Assembly: GCA_032622095.1 (NCBI GenBank)
Contig: CP136063.1
Coordinates: forward strand, 26,476,987 to 26,540,986
Length of the DNA: 64,000 bases
Source: Siphonodentalium dalli
Lineage: Eukaryota > Mollusca > Scaphopoda > Gadilida > Siphonodentaliidae
Direction: 5' to 3'
The stretch's first letter is position 1. Every line of letters begins with the position of its first letter. Shown in pieces: positions 1 through 12,456 of the stretch. Below the pieces are notes generated by a model that was given only the letters and a program-made list of their open reading frames with translations, was not told the origin of the DNA and made no database searches. A program made the position numbers and the translations under genes.

Positions 1-960
1 ACATCTAGAGGGGAAAAACAAGTTTATATTTCACGATTTTCGGTCTACTTTCATCAGAAAACTCCGAAATGTTGCCATCTGTGAATTATACCATGGCGTT
101 ATCATAATGTATATATCGAAGTGGGTAGACTTCAATATAATAGCACAAAATAATCGGAGTGGTGCTTTTGTATTCTGCCATACCGAAATTTCTAAAACTG
201 ATTTTGTTTCTTCTTAATTTTGGGGTGGGGGTAACACAATATACCACCACATAGCATCTATGGCAAATAATGACATCCTTATCCTACAATCATGTGCATA
301 ATATATTTCCACAAGTTTTCTATATTATATACGGGATTTCAATTCAATGCAATACTGAATAATCGCCTATTAAGAGGGGCGAAACAACTGAAAATGAATG
401 ATTTTTGTCTATTTTCCACGTAAATTTAAGAATTTTTCACATTTATCACCAAAATCATGGCATTTCATTACTTTTATTTATAACTGCTATATCGTACTAC
501 AAACATATCCCGAATACCTGTGCTTTTGTATTCATTTGTGCCGAATTCCCTAAAACGGTGACTTTTTTATAAATTTTGGGGTGAGGGTTGAAATAATCTT
601 ACATAACACATCACGTGTTAAATATGATGACATATTCAGCATACTGTCGTATGCGGTATATATATACGCACTTTTCTAGACTATATACGATATCCCCGGT
701 CAAAACAATATTGATCTATCGCCCATTAAGAGAGGCAAAAAAATGAAAAATTGCGCTGTTTTGTCTATTTTTACAATAAATCTAAAAAAAATCTTCGTAA
801 TATCAGAGAAATCGTACCACTATCATAGTAAATATTTATAGGTATATAGACTACAATATTTTAGCACAAAATATTCGCGTTTCTATACTTTTATTTCTCA
901 TTTTGCCGAATTTTACAAAACCAGGGATTTTTGCTGAGTTTTGGCACTTAATCAGCTAAA
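1..960. repeat. Three diverged tandem copies, period about 357 bp
   Basis: Blocks containing 'ttttggggtg' (about 219 and 576) and 'attaagag' (about 370 and 725) recur with a spacing near 357 bp. A third, weaker copy covers about 790-940 ('tagcacaaaat', 'ccgaatttt'). Many substitutions separate the copies, so this is an old tandem duplication or satellite remnant. No coding signal is seen. Confidence 0.6.
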
Positions 961-2194
961 AATCATCTTTTGCATCATTTGTATATTTCACACCGGGTCC
1001 TATCCGATGCGGAATGTCATAACCTTCAAAATGATGTATCACAAGCCCGTGTGTGGTGCCGATGGACTAAACTCCTACTTCTAGTGAGCTTTTTGAGTTT
1101 GTCCGCTCTACTATTGGTAGTCCATCTTTGTCATCAACTTATGCTACATAATTCTGATATCGCCATTGGCATTTCAATTATAAACACCAATGTTCTAAAC
1201 AAATTAGCATCACTAAATTGAAAATAACAGAATATTAACATATTTTGATCACCTCGTTCAATTTTGCTGAAGAATTAAAATTTCACAAACTCACTAATTT
1301 TATACAGAAAATGGAACTTTTATTCAAAATAACATAAAAAAATACCAACATTGGTCTTTAAAATCAAAATGATCCTTTATTCCGAAAGTAGATGTTCCAG
1401 GGAATGTTATAAAGGTCAATACTATTGTTGTAGTTGATTGTCGGTTTGTATCGATAAACTTTTCATGAAATTTCAAGGAATATACACACATTTATTCTGA
1501 AATATCAGAGTCGTTTCCATGACAACCAAATCAACGCCCAACCATATAAGCCATCCAGTCGGGTAGGCAACATCAAGATCTTCAAAATGACATATCACAG
1601 TCCATTTGATCGTGTGTTGTTCTCAACCAGCACTGCGATTCCAAAAATCACAATTTTCTCACTAAAAAAAACCCAAAATTACCCAAAAACGGCGTTCCAA
1701 CCACCATACTGACTCATATCTCCAATAGGAACGCTCAGCTGAGTTCACATACCGTCCTTATACCATTAAACTAGAATTGACTTAAAATGAAAATGAATGT
1801 TGAAAAATGCAGCCTTCCATTATTCGATCGATGGCATTTATTGACAATACCGTCGATATTTGACAATACTTTTGGGAGCCAGTTTCCACGACAACCGCAC
1901 CACTTTCAAATCCGATAGTAGGTCATATCAGTTAGCCTAAATCCTCACCTTTCCAAAGATACCAAATTTTTTTAAAAGTACGGTGGGTATATTAAATCGA
2001 TTTTTTGGGGGTCTCTGCCGCTCACCGGAGTGTTTCACATCACTTTAAATCAAGCGGCTGTGAAATAAGAAAGGCTGTGAAATAAGAAAGGCGAATTTTT
2101 ACTGTTTTTGGGGAGTCCTATACCCCATTTGAAAACTTAAAACACATCACAAGCTGAGTGAAGATGCTTTAAATATTACATGTTACTAAAGGTG
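961..2194. other. AT-rich stretch with no recognised gene
   Basis: The only open frame with a start (970-1221, +) is 83 codons, has no recognisable domain and shows no splice context. I see no repeat structure or RNA gene here. Confidence 0.4.
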
Positions 2195-3640
2195 TGGACA
2201 AAAGATAGTTCTATTAGTGGGGGGGATAATTACAGGAAAACATAAAAATCGTTCACTTTGTGATAGAAGCGCCAAACTTTCAGAATTTGTTAAGTGGTTG
2301 GTGAGTATCACTAAACTGGCTGGTTCCAGATTTTGGAGGTCACCTTGACCTTTAATTTGACCTTGACCTTTTTGAAAATCTCAGTTTTTTGGTTGGGTGG
2401 TTTATGCCATCCTTTTCTTGTGAAAATCGAATCTTCTCACAGTTTTCTCAATACTATTATAGTTGGGAGGTGACCACAGTTCATTTGGGCCAAAACATAT
2501 CTAAATTGTCATAAGATGGCCGCCAATATGGCCGCCGGAAGTTGAAAATATCACATTTTTTCACAAATATCTTCTAGTTCAATTCATGCTGTTTGGAACT
2601 GGTTGAGTAATGCAACTTTATTTTGTGTTTTGTATATTAACTGATCATTGGAGCAATTAAATGTTCAATTATTGGGGTTCTAACCCCTTCCGATCCCTCA
2701 AAAAATTCGAAAATTCGATTTTACAGAACGCGGTATAAAATTTTACAAAAAAAATCACAATTGGGATTTTAGTCATATTTCAACTAGAAATGAAAAGAAC
2801 ATTGTAATGTAAGTGAGGAATATCATTACCTATGTATATTCCAACTCTCTGGAACCAAAAATCTTACCTTGGCTCAAAATGCCTGCCAAAATGGCCGCCA
2901 AAATATGGAAAATTGTGTAAATATTGCACCAGGGTGTCATGCAATTGCTTACAAGTTGTGGTTGATGTAACAAATTGGCTAATCTGTATTCTATACATTG
3001 AATACTAACATGTCTGATACACCATGTGTCATTGTTACTATTGTCACCACTGACATCACCAGATATATTGGTTTTTTCTCTCACAAACTTGACATAAATA
3101 TCGGCAAAAAATAACTTTTCAGGGTTCGACCATTTTTTCAAATAAAATGCAACTACCTTTGGTATCAAATTTGTTTATTGTTTTGACCTATCTTAAATGT
3201 GTCACACTATGGTGTTTATAGACTAAATTGCTCAAGATGGCTTCCAAAATGGCAACCAAATTTGTAAAAAGTTAATTTTTTACACATATCCAGAAAATTA
3301 TTCTCTGCGTTATCCCAAAAGGTAGCAAATTGTGACTCACTTGGTTATTATACCTGTTAGTTAATTAACTGACAACTATGTTCTATTATGTTTATCCTAG
3401 ATACGTATGGGGCATGACAAATTCATTTTAAAGTTGCAGTATGGAATTTTGCGGATAACCCCTTTTGTGATTATGGCCATATTATTGAAAGGAAATTGGC
3501 AGAACTTTGAGACGGAACTGAGATGAACCATGAGATGTGGGTATTCTGGCCCATTATGATAAAAATTTATCAACTGGATACAGGATGGAAGCCAAGATGA
3601 CAGCCAGGGAGTTACTCTATGATCGTAAATGAGGATAATA
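2195..3640 (+). repeat. Left arm of the foldback element
   Basis: This arm is the reverse complement of 5905-7290 over its whole length with scattered substitutions and small indels. Shared landmarks are 'gatagaagcgccaaacttt' (2263 here), 'gatggccgccaatatggc' (2514) and 'gagttactctatgatcgt' (3609). The arm also carries closely spaced TGACCT half-sites near 2342-2370. A 112-codon minus-strand frame at 2830-3168 has no recognisable domain and is probably chance. Confidence 0.8.
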
Positions 3641-4290
3641 TGTATACCGCGAGTTATTGTAGGTCATGGATGTGTGGGTATATGGGGAGTGCCCTGTTGG
3701 CAAAGGTGGGTTGTACATTTTTATATGTTGTGGATGTGTTATCATCGATGGTGTATGGGGAGTAGATGCATGATCATGAGTATGGCAAGTGTGGAACTTA
3801 TGAGAGGTCGTATGTGCGGGTATTGGTATATCTGGAAGGGCTCACCATTGGTGATGTGCATATGTATACCTGGATTGACTCTATGGTAATGGATATGGCG
3901 AATAGGTATACATGTAGTGGCTGTATAGTCCATGGTGAGGTAAATAGGTATACAGCGCGTGACTGTATGATCGTGAATGTAGTGAATATGTATACATAGA
4001 GTGACTATATGGCCATGTGTCGGGTGTATGTGTATACCTGGTGTTTATACATGGTGACTCGTGGCTGTATCCTCATTTGTGGTATGTACGGGTATAACCA
4101 AGTATGGCTGTATGATCAGGTGTACGTGTATAAAGTGGGTGACTATGTTGTCATTTGTGTTGTGTTTATGGGTAATGGGTGGGTTGTACATGTGTACCTT
4201 GGGTGGCACAATAACTCAAGGATATGTTAATCAATGGAGAGGTCATGTCGGAGAGTTCTCTATCTTGATGGTGTTTATATACATTGGGGG
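3641..4290 (-). repeat. Degenerate minisatellite, left half
   Basis: Repeats built on 'gtgactgtatgatcatg...gtataca' with a loose 40-60 bp period. They are the inverse complement of the units in 4320-5904, so the array itself is folded back about a centre near 4290, where a short poly-G run lies. Overlapping short frames on both strands are by-products of the repeat. Confidence 0.7.
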
Positions 4291-4319
4291 GGGGGGGGCG
4301 TTAAACACGGAAAACGATG

Positions 4320-5904
4320 GCCACCTATTATCACACAGTCATTACATATATACATAGACACCACAGACATAACAATATAATGACCCACTGTATACATGTA
4401 CACCTGACCCATGACCACGGGTAACATTACAGCCACGCGTCACGATACAGGCACGCCGGGGATACTCCTAAACATGACCGATAACCATATAGTCATTCCG
4501 TGTATACCCATTCAGCTCACCATTGGCCATAAGGTCATCCCATGTATACCTATTCTCCAAACACGTGGTCAAATAAATCAATATATACACCAACAATGAC
4601 CATAAAGTCACTCCGGTATACATATGCACCTCACCAATGGCCATATAGCCACTCGCTTCATACACATACCTTCAACAACGGTACCTGACCTATGGCCATA
4701 TAGTCACACCGTGTGTACCTATTCAAAACATTCATACACGACATGGTCAATCCTTGCATTCATATTCACCTCAACATTGGCCATGTCACTCCCTGTATCC
4801 GCATAGTCACTCAAGATATACTAATACACCCCAGCCATGTCAGTATAGTCACTCCATGTATGCATATGCACTTTATCCATGGCCATATAGCCACTTGCTA
4901 TATACACATATTCCTTGCCCATGACAATAAAGCAACACATGTGTATACTGGTATAACCTACACATGACCATACCGCCACGAGTCACCAAACAGGAATACT
5001 AGGTATACTCATACGTCTGACACATGACCATTTTAATAGTCACCCCCTGTATAGATGTCCATTATATTTATGATCATACAGTCACTACTTGTATACCTAC
5101 ATGTACTCATCTCACTATTGACCATACATTCACTACCTGTATACCTATATCGACACACATAGTCATATAACCACTCGATATACATATACAGCCCACCCTA
5201 GACCATAGATTCACTCCAAGCATACAAGTAAACTTCACTAATGGCCATTCAGCCCTTCCAGATATACACACAACCACTCAAACAATCCATACTTGCATAT
5301 ATGTACACCTCACACATGACAATTCACTGTATAATCATACATGCCATCCATGATAATACAGCTAAACCCTATACACCCACCAATGATAATACATCCATGA
5401 AATATATAAATATGCATCCCACCCGTTACCACAAGGACACTCCCTATATACTCACACACTCAATAATGTCCACCCAGCTTACTCCAGGTAATCATATTCA
5501 ATTATGACCATACAGTCATTCCATGTATACCTATACACATTACCCGTAACAATAAAATCACACCCTATTTACCAACACACCCATCCATGATCATACAGAC
5601 AACACATGTACATCCCACCATGCCCTTACAGTCACTCCATATATACATAATCAACACATAGATGACCATGTAGCTATATCAATACACCACACCAATGCAC
5701 ATACAGGCACACCTGGTGCACCCGTACTGGATCTACACAATCATACACCATACAGTCACTCCATGCATACCGATTCACCTCACACCTGACCATGACATCT
5801 CCTTGTATACATAGATGCATCGTACAATGGACAACCCACTCAAAACCATATAGTCATGCATTGTATACCTATTCACATAAGTCATGACATACAATAACTC
5901 ACTA
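4320..5904 (+). repeat. Degenerate minisatellite, right half
   Basis: Dozens of imperfect copies of 'ccatatagtcactcc' followed by 'gtatacctattcacc', spaced about 40-60 bp apart. Heavy divergence between units indicates age. No protein reading is supported. Confidence 0.75.
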
Positions 5905-7243
5905 TATACCTATTCACCTCACTTATTATCATAGAGTAACTCCCTGGCTACGATCTTGGCATCCACACTGTATTCAGTTGACATTTTCTTAGCATAATGG
6001 ACCAGAATAGCCAAATATTATGGTCCATCTCAATTCTGTCTCAAAGCTCTGCCCATTTCCTTTCAATAACTATGGCCAAAATCACAAAAGAGGTGCTCGG
6101 CAAAATTACATACTTTACAATGAAGTGGGACAACCAGAATAGAACATTTAGTTGTCAGTTAATTAACTAACGTATAATAACCAAGTAAGTCACATTTTGC
6201 AACATTTTCGGATAATGCAGAGAATGTTCGGGATATATGTAAAAAATTTACATTTTACAAATTTGGTTGCAATTTTGGAAGCCATCTTGAGCAATTTGGT
6301 CTATAAACACCGTAGTGAGACACATTTAAGATAGACCAAAACAATAAACACCTTTCAATCCAAAGATAGTTACATTCTACCTGAAAAAATGGTCCAAACC
6401 TGAAAAGTTAATTTTTGCCAATATTTATGTCAAGTTTTGAGAGAAAAGTCCAATATTTTTGACGATGTCAGTGGTGACAATAGTAACAATTAACCATGGT
6501 GCATCAGACATGTTAGTATTCAATGTATAGAATGCAGAATTGTCAATTTTATACATCAACCACTGGTGTAATATTTACCATTTTCCATATTTTGGCGGCC
6601 ATATTGGCAGCCATTTTGAGCCAAAGTAAGATTTTTGGTTCCAGTGATTTGGAATATTCATAGGTAATGATATGCCTAACTTACATTACAAAGTTATGTT
6701 CATTTCTTGTTGAAATATGACTAGAATCCCAATTGTGATGTTTTGTGAAATTTTATACCGCATCCTGTAAAATCGAAGTTTTGAGGGATCGGAAGGGGCT
6801 ACGACCACAATAATTGCATATTTAATTGCTCCAATGATCGATTAATATAAAAAACACAAAATAAAGTTGCATTACTCAACCAGTTCCAAACAGTATGAAT
6901 TGAACTAGAAGATATTTGTGAAAAAATGTCATATTTTCAACTTCCGGTGGCCATATTGGCGGCCTTCTTATGAAAATTGAGATATATTTTGGCCCAAATG
7001 AACCGTGGTCACCTTCCAACTATAATTGTATTGAGAAAATTGTGAGAAGATGCGATTTTCACAAGAAAAGGATGGCATAAACCACCCAACCCAAAAACTG
7101 AGATTTTCAAAAAGGTCAAGGTCAAATTGAAGGTCAAGGTGACCTCCAAAATCTGGAACCAGCCAGTTTAGTGATACTCACCAACCACTTAATAAACTCT
7201 GAAAGTTTGGCGCTTCTATCACAAAGTGAACGATTTTGCAACT

Positions 7244-7274
<31 letters not shown>

Positions 7275-7290
7275 ACTATAGATCACTATA
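5905..7290 (-). repeat. Right arm of the foldback element
   Basis: Inverse complement of 2195-3640. It ends in an uninterrupted 30-C run (7245-7274), where the left arm has only a short G run. That run is probably a slippage expansion at the element tip. AGGTCA half-sites recur near 7110-7142. Confidence 0.8.
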
Positions 7291-8548
7291 TTAGGAAGTA
7301 CACAACAGTTTACTGATATTAATATTGAAGTGATTTTTAAACACACTGATACGGCCCTCAACGAATAAACTTTCTCGACGCATGTATTTCAATAATATTT
7401 GTATCAATATTGTCAGAACGCACCGTCATTGTTTCACATATTTTATGTAAAGTGACTCTGGTTGGCGAAATAAGTCTCGTTTGTTAATCGATGATTTGAT
7501 CAGGACGAATGGAGGACTTAGACCGGGAGCCCAGAGGGTTATTTTCTTATATTTTTACTGCTTTTCAGTAAGCTTACGTCATTAGCATTTCGTTATTTAA
7601 AAATTTCACACCCTTTGTCGGTCATATCCTGCTATATATAGCTATTTTCACGGTTTTTGGTTTCATAAAACTCTGAGGTGGGTCCCAATTGCCCTTGGAA
7701 ATAACTTGCGTTGGAGGCCGGATGTCGCAGATCGGACATGAAAAAACTTGCCGTTCCTGATGTTTCGGGGGTGGTAGAGGAGACATATGTGAAAACAGCC
7801 AAACTTATTAAGCGTTTATTAAAATAAAGAAACAAGAACAAGTACAACTACATAGAAACAGTTTATCTCATTCATAAAGTCTAGAAAATAACAATGGTAT
7901 ACCAGCTAGATAGTACACACTGTCCTCGTATGTGCCTGCGTGCGTGCGTGTCATCTGCAGCAATAACACATTCAACTTTAGATCAGAATACATAAACATC
8001 ATGTGTGTATAGCATCTATATACAACGCCAGCATCATATAGCATATACTGACCAAATACATGTGATATATTTTCAATGTCTGTCTTATCTCACAACCGAT
8101 TGGACACACTAAACGCACATGAAACGTCTAAGAAGTTCAACACACTAAACGGACATGAAACGTCCAAGAAGTCTGCTTTTCGGCGAATTGTGCGATTTGA
8201 CCTTGAATTGTCCATTATGAAGGTTCAGGTCAGGTTGTGTCACGATTTGACCCGTCCAAAACAAGCCCGGACAAAAGTACCCGTCGAAATCTATCCGGTT
8301 TTACCCGATTTGACCTCGAATTGATCATTTTGAAGGTCAAGGTAAGGTCGGGGTCACGACTCGACCCGTCCAAAACACTCAGTGGACAAAAGTAATCCTA
8401 CGTATCACATTTCGTCGAAATCCCATCAAAATTCGCGATTTGACCTTAAGGTCAAGGTCACATCACACGGGCAAATGAATAGGCTTACGACACTCCCCAT
8501 ACGGAAGTATCCACAGGCACTAATTTTCATCGAAATCCCGTGATACTC
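7291..8548. other. Non-coding repeat-rich stretch
   Basis: No convincing gene. At 8107-8173 a ~38-bp unit (acatgaaacgtcyaagaagt) is duplicated. At 8190-8465 a dispersed repeat carries 'gaaggtcaaggt' and 'gacccgtccaaaaca' two to three times. Short frames (7632-7847 minus, 8076-8324 plus) have no domain. Confidence 0.45.
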
Positions 8549-8648
8549 NNNNNNNNNNNNNNNNNNNNNNNNNNNNNNNNNNNNNNNNNNNNNNNNNNNN
8601 NNNNNNNNNNNNNNNNNNNNNNNNNNNNNNNNNNNNNNNNNNNNNNNN
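8549..8648. other. Assembly gap, 100 N
   Basis: Exactly 100 N, the conventional placeholder for a scaffold gap of unknown size. It cuts the 5' part of the YqaJ-like fragment that follows. Confidence 0.98.
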
Positions 8649-9048
8649 GAATTTTATTATATTTGGACGAAAGTTTGAGAAAAAAGCTCACCAGACATTC
8701 ATTAAGTCACACCGGTTTAAACATAGACAGTGTAAGCTAACTTTGCCTGGTTTGATGGTCATGAACAATGATCATAACACATGTTTAGGATGTTCTTCTG
8801 ATGGGATTGTCGAATTCAAAGTGTGTGGTAAATTTCTTGTAGAAATAAAGTGTAGCTACAAAAACAGAATGTTCCACCCCAAGGTGGCGTTAAAGATATC
8901 TGAAGCTTGTGACTAAGGTGATGGTGGTGTTTTAAAACTGAAAACAAACCATGAATTTTACTACCAAATACAAGGTAACATGGGAGTAACTGCATGGTGT
9001 CGACTGTCGAGATGTGAAATACTTCTAATAAGTATGCCATATATTTAG
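8649..9048 (+). pseudogene. YqaJ-like nuclease domain fragment
   Basis: The frame read from 8650 has no ATG near its start. It gives an N-terminal FGRKFEKKA-like stretch, then CLGCSSDGIVEF, FLVEIKCSYKN and, after one stop, HEFYYQIQGNM. The D-G-I-V, E-x-K and Q-x-Q-G spacing is that of the YqaJ/lambda-exonuclease-like PD-(D/E)XK family, which in invertebrates occurs in large multi-copy genes, often with a SWIM zinc motif. A TAA at 8914-8916 interrupts the domain and the frame ends at 9046-9048, just where a minisatellite starts. The 5' part is lost in the gap. The stop could be mutation or assembly error, so pseudogene is the safer call. Family assignment is by motif recognition only. Confidence 0.75.
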
Positions 9049-9342
9049 TTCCTAAGCCGCTAGGTAATTCCTATCTATTTTTAGTTCCGGAGCCGCTAGG
9101 TAATTCCTATCTATTTTTAGTTCCGGAGCCGCTAGGTAATTCCTATCTATTTTTAGTTCCGGGGACGCTAGGTAATTCCTATCTATTTTTAGTTCCGGAG
9201 CCGCTAGGTAATTCCTATCTATTTTTAGTTCCGGAGCCGCTAGGTAATTCCTATCTATTTTTAGTTCCGGAGCCGCTAGGTAATTCCTATTTATTTTTAG
9301 TTCTGGAGCCGCTAGGTAATTCCTATCTATTTTTAGTTCCGG
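9046..9342. repeat. 37-bp minisatellite, eight copies
   Basis: Head-to-tail units 'tagttccggagccgctaggt' plus 'aattcctatctattttt', nearly identical, about 297 bp in all. There are no spacers, so it is not a CRISPR array. Confidence 0.95.
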
Positions 9343-9504
9343 ATGACAACTATTGATCCTAAAAGCTGACTGATATTACAAATAATCATTATGAAATAAC
9401 ACTTTTAAACTTGCCTTTAGTGTATTCAGTGGAAACTGACAGTATTGTGAAATTGCTGCAAGTTCTTCAAAGTTCACAAGAATACAAATTACTTGAATAA
9501 TTGT

Positions 9505-9692
9505 TTATGTATTAATGCACACAATGACCCAGTGTGTATCTATGTTAATGTATAATTAATGCACACAATGACCCAGTGTGTATCTATGTTAATGTATTAA
9601 TGCACACAATGACCCAGTGTGTATCTATGTTAATGTATTAATGCCCACAATGACCCAGTGTGTATCTATGTTAATGTATTAATGCACACAAT
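9505..9692. repeat. 41-bp minisatellite, about five copies
   Basis: Unit 'tgtattaatgcacacaatga' plus 'cccagtgtgtatctatgttaa'. Two further copies lie at about 11950-12036, beyond the SWIM exons, so the same repeat brackets this gene fragment. Confidence 0.9.
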
Positions 9693-9779
9693 GGAGCTTT
9701 CCACAGAGGCCACACCCACAGCGAAGCCCCGCCCACTGGCAATAAGCCACGCCCCGCGCTATGATATAAACAACCAGCG

Positions 9780-10097
9780 ATGTGCGAGCCGATAGATTTT
9801 GCGATGACGCAACGTGACCTTCAGTTTACGACGGCCTTGGGCGCTATTCCAGACGATATTAGCATATCATATTTCGGACAAAGTGACTATTTATCCAATA
9901 ATTCGAAAGAAAATGGAATGAAATATTATATCGAAGGGTACATCCATGATGTACGTGTGTGCGACGGAACCGATTCGACGGTAGTTAAGGCGAAATGCTG
10001 GCACTCGATGTGCAAGTCAAAACCGGCACACAACCCGAGTGTCGATATCAACTCTTCGACAAAGAAGATTGTCGAAGCCCACTGTTCGTGCCAAGCA
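9780..10097 (+). CDS. SWIM-type protein exon, first half of the zinc motif
   Basis: The frame opens at ATG 9780 and runs 106 codons to CSCQA, followed by GT at 10098. Visible features are YYIEGYIHDVRVC, then VVKAKCWHSMCKSKP, then IVEAHCSCQA. The terminal C-x-C matches the first half of a SWIM zinc motif (CxC...CxH); the second half (KCSHVV) is in the exon at 11462. If spliced at 10098 this exon ends in phase 0, while the next exon needs phase 2. So the donor is damaged, an indel occurred, or an exon between is missing. SWIM domains bind DNA or protein, and in this invertebrate family they precede a YqaJ nuclease domain. Function beyond that is unknown. Confidence 0.6.
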
Positions 10098-10399
10098 GTT
10101 TATCATTCTGTAACATGATTTTTAGTACATGCCTACTATTTTTTTAAAGGATCATGGAACTTCATTTCTGTTTTGTTTATCAAATGTCAAAAACACTACA
10201 ACTTACAAGTCTACAGGCATATACAAAACTTGTCAAAAGTCATATATATACATGATATTGTAATGATATATTATTATGCAATATATTGAATGGGTTTTCC
10301 AAACAATAGAATGTTTATTTTGTTCTGCCAAGCTGTGTATTAAAAACATAGGAATTTTGTTATTTTTTGGTGATATTGCGTTTTTTGGATTTAGGACAC

Positions 10400-10812
10400 A
10401 TAACATAGCATCCCACGAATAGGTTATAGTTCATTAATGGACATGGTTTGATCCTCGGTGCACACAGCATCCCACGAATAGGTTATAGTTCATTAACGAC
10501 ATGGTTTGTTCCTCGGTACACATAGCATCCCACGAATAGGTTATAGTTCATTAATCGACATGGTTTGATCCTCGGTGCACACAGCATCCCACGAATAGGT
10601 TATAGTTCATTAATCGACATGGTTTGTTCCTCGGTACACACAGCATCCCACGAATAGGTTATAGTTTATTAATCGACATGGTTTTATCCTCGGTGCACAC
10701 AGCATCCCACGAATAGGTTATAGTTCATTAATCGACATGGTTTGTTCCTCAGTGCACATAGCATCCCACGAATAGGTTATAGTTCATTAATCGACATGGT
10801 TTGTTTCTCGGT
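10400..10812. repeat. 59-bp minisatellite, seven copies
   Basis: Units contain 'agcatcccacgaataggtta' and 'tcgacatggtttg', alternating between 'atcctcggtgcacac' and 'ttcctcggtacaca' endings, which hints at a two-unit higher-order period. It lies in the apparent intron between the SWIM exons. Confidence 0.95.
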
Positions 10813-11142
10813 ATTGATTTCCGTGACAGTGCATTGTGCAGTGCTAACTAATTATTGCTCTGCTATCCACGTGTTTCATTGATTTCCGTGACAGTGCATT
10901 GTGCGGTGCTAACTAATTATTGCTCTGCTATCCACGCGTTTCATTGATTTCCGTGACAGTGCAATGTGCAGTGCTAACTAATTATTGCTCTGCTATCCAC
11001 GCGTTTCATTGATTTCCGTGACAGTGCATTGTGCAGTGCTAACTAATTATTCCTCTGCAATCCACGCGTTTCATTGATTTCCATGACAGTGCATTGTGCA
11101 GTACTAATTATTTATTGCTCTGCAATCCACGCGTTTTCATTA
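10813..11142. repeat. 65-bp minisatellite, five copies
   Basis: Unit starts 'ttgatttccgtgacagtgca' and ends 'atccacgcgtttca'. It directly abuts the 59-bp array. The two arrays share no obvious sequence. Confidence 0.95.
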
Positions 11143-11461
11143 CAACCTTTAAGGTGGGTAGAGGACCACACACAAGACAGACAATGTTTAATTGAGCGCG
11201 ACATGCCTGTAATCACAGTCTCATGGGCGCTTAACACGGTTCTCTGTGAATGATGTGTCTTGTCGACATAAAGGGACATAACTGTATGCGATCTCTAGCT
11301 GTAGGTAAGTGAAAATTGTCAAAGTCCCAAGGAATTTATGCGAAAAAGGGCCTCTGTTTTCAAAACCCATTTCAATTTTAACTACGGCAATTTGTTTTCA
11401 CTTGCCCAATGCCCAATAATATTGATGCATGTATTATACTTTATTGCACTTTCTTTTTCAG

Positions 11462-11695
11462 AATGAGTGGCAAATGCTCCCATGTCGTTGGACTCATCAA
11501 GACACTCCAAGGCTTCAAACTGCACAACTTGACTATAGCACCAGATCAACAAAGCTGTACCAGCATACCGCAACAATGGAACATCCCACGAGGGTTGAAA
11601 GTATCACCAGTGCCCGTCAATCATCTTGTGATTGCAAAACCAATCGATTCTCGAAAGAGAAAACCAATCACATGTCAGATGGATCCGAATACAAA
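11462..11695 (+). CDS. SWIM-type protein exon, second half of the zinc motif
   Basis: A strong acceptor (ctttctttttcag, ending 11461) and donor (GTGAGT at 11696) define this exon. Its frame reads MSGKCSHVVGLIKTLQGFK..., supplying the C-x-H of the SWIM motif whose C-x-C is at 10080-10097. It then gives about 60 residues ending in a basic SRKRKPI segment. The exon starts and ends in phase 2. There are no stops inside, so this exon looks intact. The YqaJ domain expected downstream in this family is not seen in the next 750 bp; the one in the window lies upstream (8649-9048), so the two may belong to neighbouring copies. Confidence 0.65.
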
Positions 11696-12456
11696 GTGAG
11701 TTTTATGCACTTTATACATACTAGTTGTACGGTATTAATAAATGTGGGTACCGGTATATGAATCTTGTGATTTGTGTATCCACATAGACAATATTCTCAA
11801 CACTACAAACATGTGAAAATTATATTATGGAAATTTGATTTATATTGAGTACTCAATCTGATTAAGCACCCCCAAGTTTTTTGGCTTCAGGAGCCAACAA
11901 TATTTCATTCAAGTCGAGGAATCCACCCATTCAAAGCTGATCAGATATTGACAATGACCCAGTGTGTATCTATGTTAATGTATTAATGCACACAATGACC
12001 CAGTGTGTATATGTTAATGTATTAATGCACACAATGCAAATACTTATTAATTAGTGGTTTAGACTTAGTGACTTTGCTCTGAAAGTTTAATGTCAAGATC
12101 GACAATGGATAACAAAAAAGAAAGTAATTTTTCACAAACTGCAGCAACATGTATCCAGAAGAAAGTCATTTTGAGACATTAAAATGGAAGTGACATGTTT
12201 CAATCTTGGCATTTGATAGAAATCGGGACTGCATGACATACGTCTTAAAGCCTCAGACTCGACAAGTTTAACACGCTTATTTTGCGACATTGCTTTATTA
12301 TTTTGGTAAACACTGATAATGGACAGGGGCAATCAACTAATTTGATCTAGTTTTAACGATAAAATGATGAAAAGATAGTATCAAAGACACAGGCAAACTC
12401 TTTAAAATAATGTTCCCTGATAGCACAATAGCCAAACAATTTTCGATAGGTATTGA
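11696..12456. other. Non-coding stretch after the SWIM exon
   Basis: Two copies of the 41-bp minisatellite lie at about 11950-12036. A minus-strand 66-codon frame (12132-12332) has no recognisable domain. No further exon could be supported. Confidence 0.4.

Larger units (their letters stand above)
2195..7290. mobile_element. Large foldback-type element
   Basis: Two long inverted arms (about 2195-3640 and 5905-7290) flank inverted arrays of a degenerate minisatellite. The outer tips match as inverted copies (ctat-tagtggggg on the left, cccccactatag on the right, the latter grown into a 30-C run). Long inverted repeats with internal tandem arrays are the hallmark of foldback (FB-like) transposons. 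No transposase frame was found, so it looks non-autonomous. A clear target-site duplication could not be fixed because the tips are imperfect. Confidence 0.75.

Noticed and set aside
970..1221. 83-codon ORF with a hydrophobic centre
   Set aside because: It has one possible membrane segment, but no homology, promoter or splice context.
3629..5507. Cluster of 60-98 codon ORFs on both strands
   Set aside because: All lie in the degenerate inverted minisatellite and carry the same motif translated in different frames.
9046..9342. CRISPR-like regular repeats
   Set aside because: The units are contiguous with no unique spacers, and the context is eukaryotic; it is a minisatellite.
12132..12332. 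66-codon minus-strand ORF as an exon
   Set aside because: The protein-like composition is not backed by any recognised domain or splice sites.
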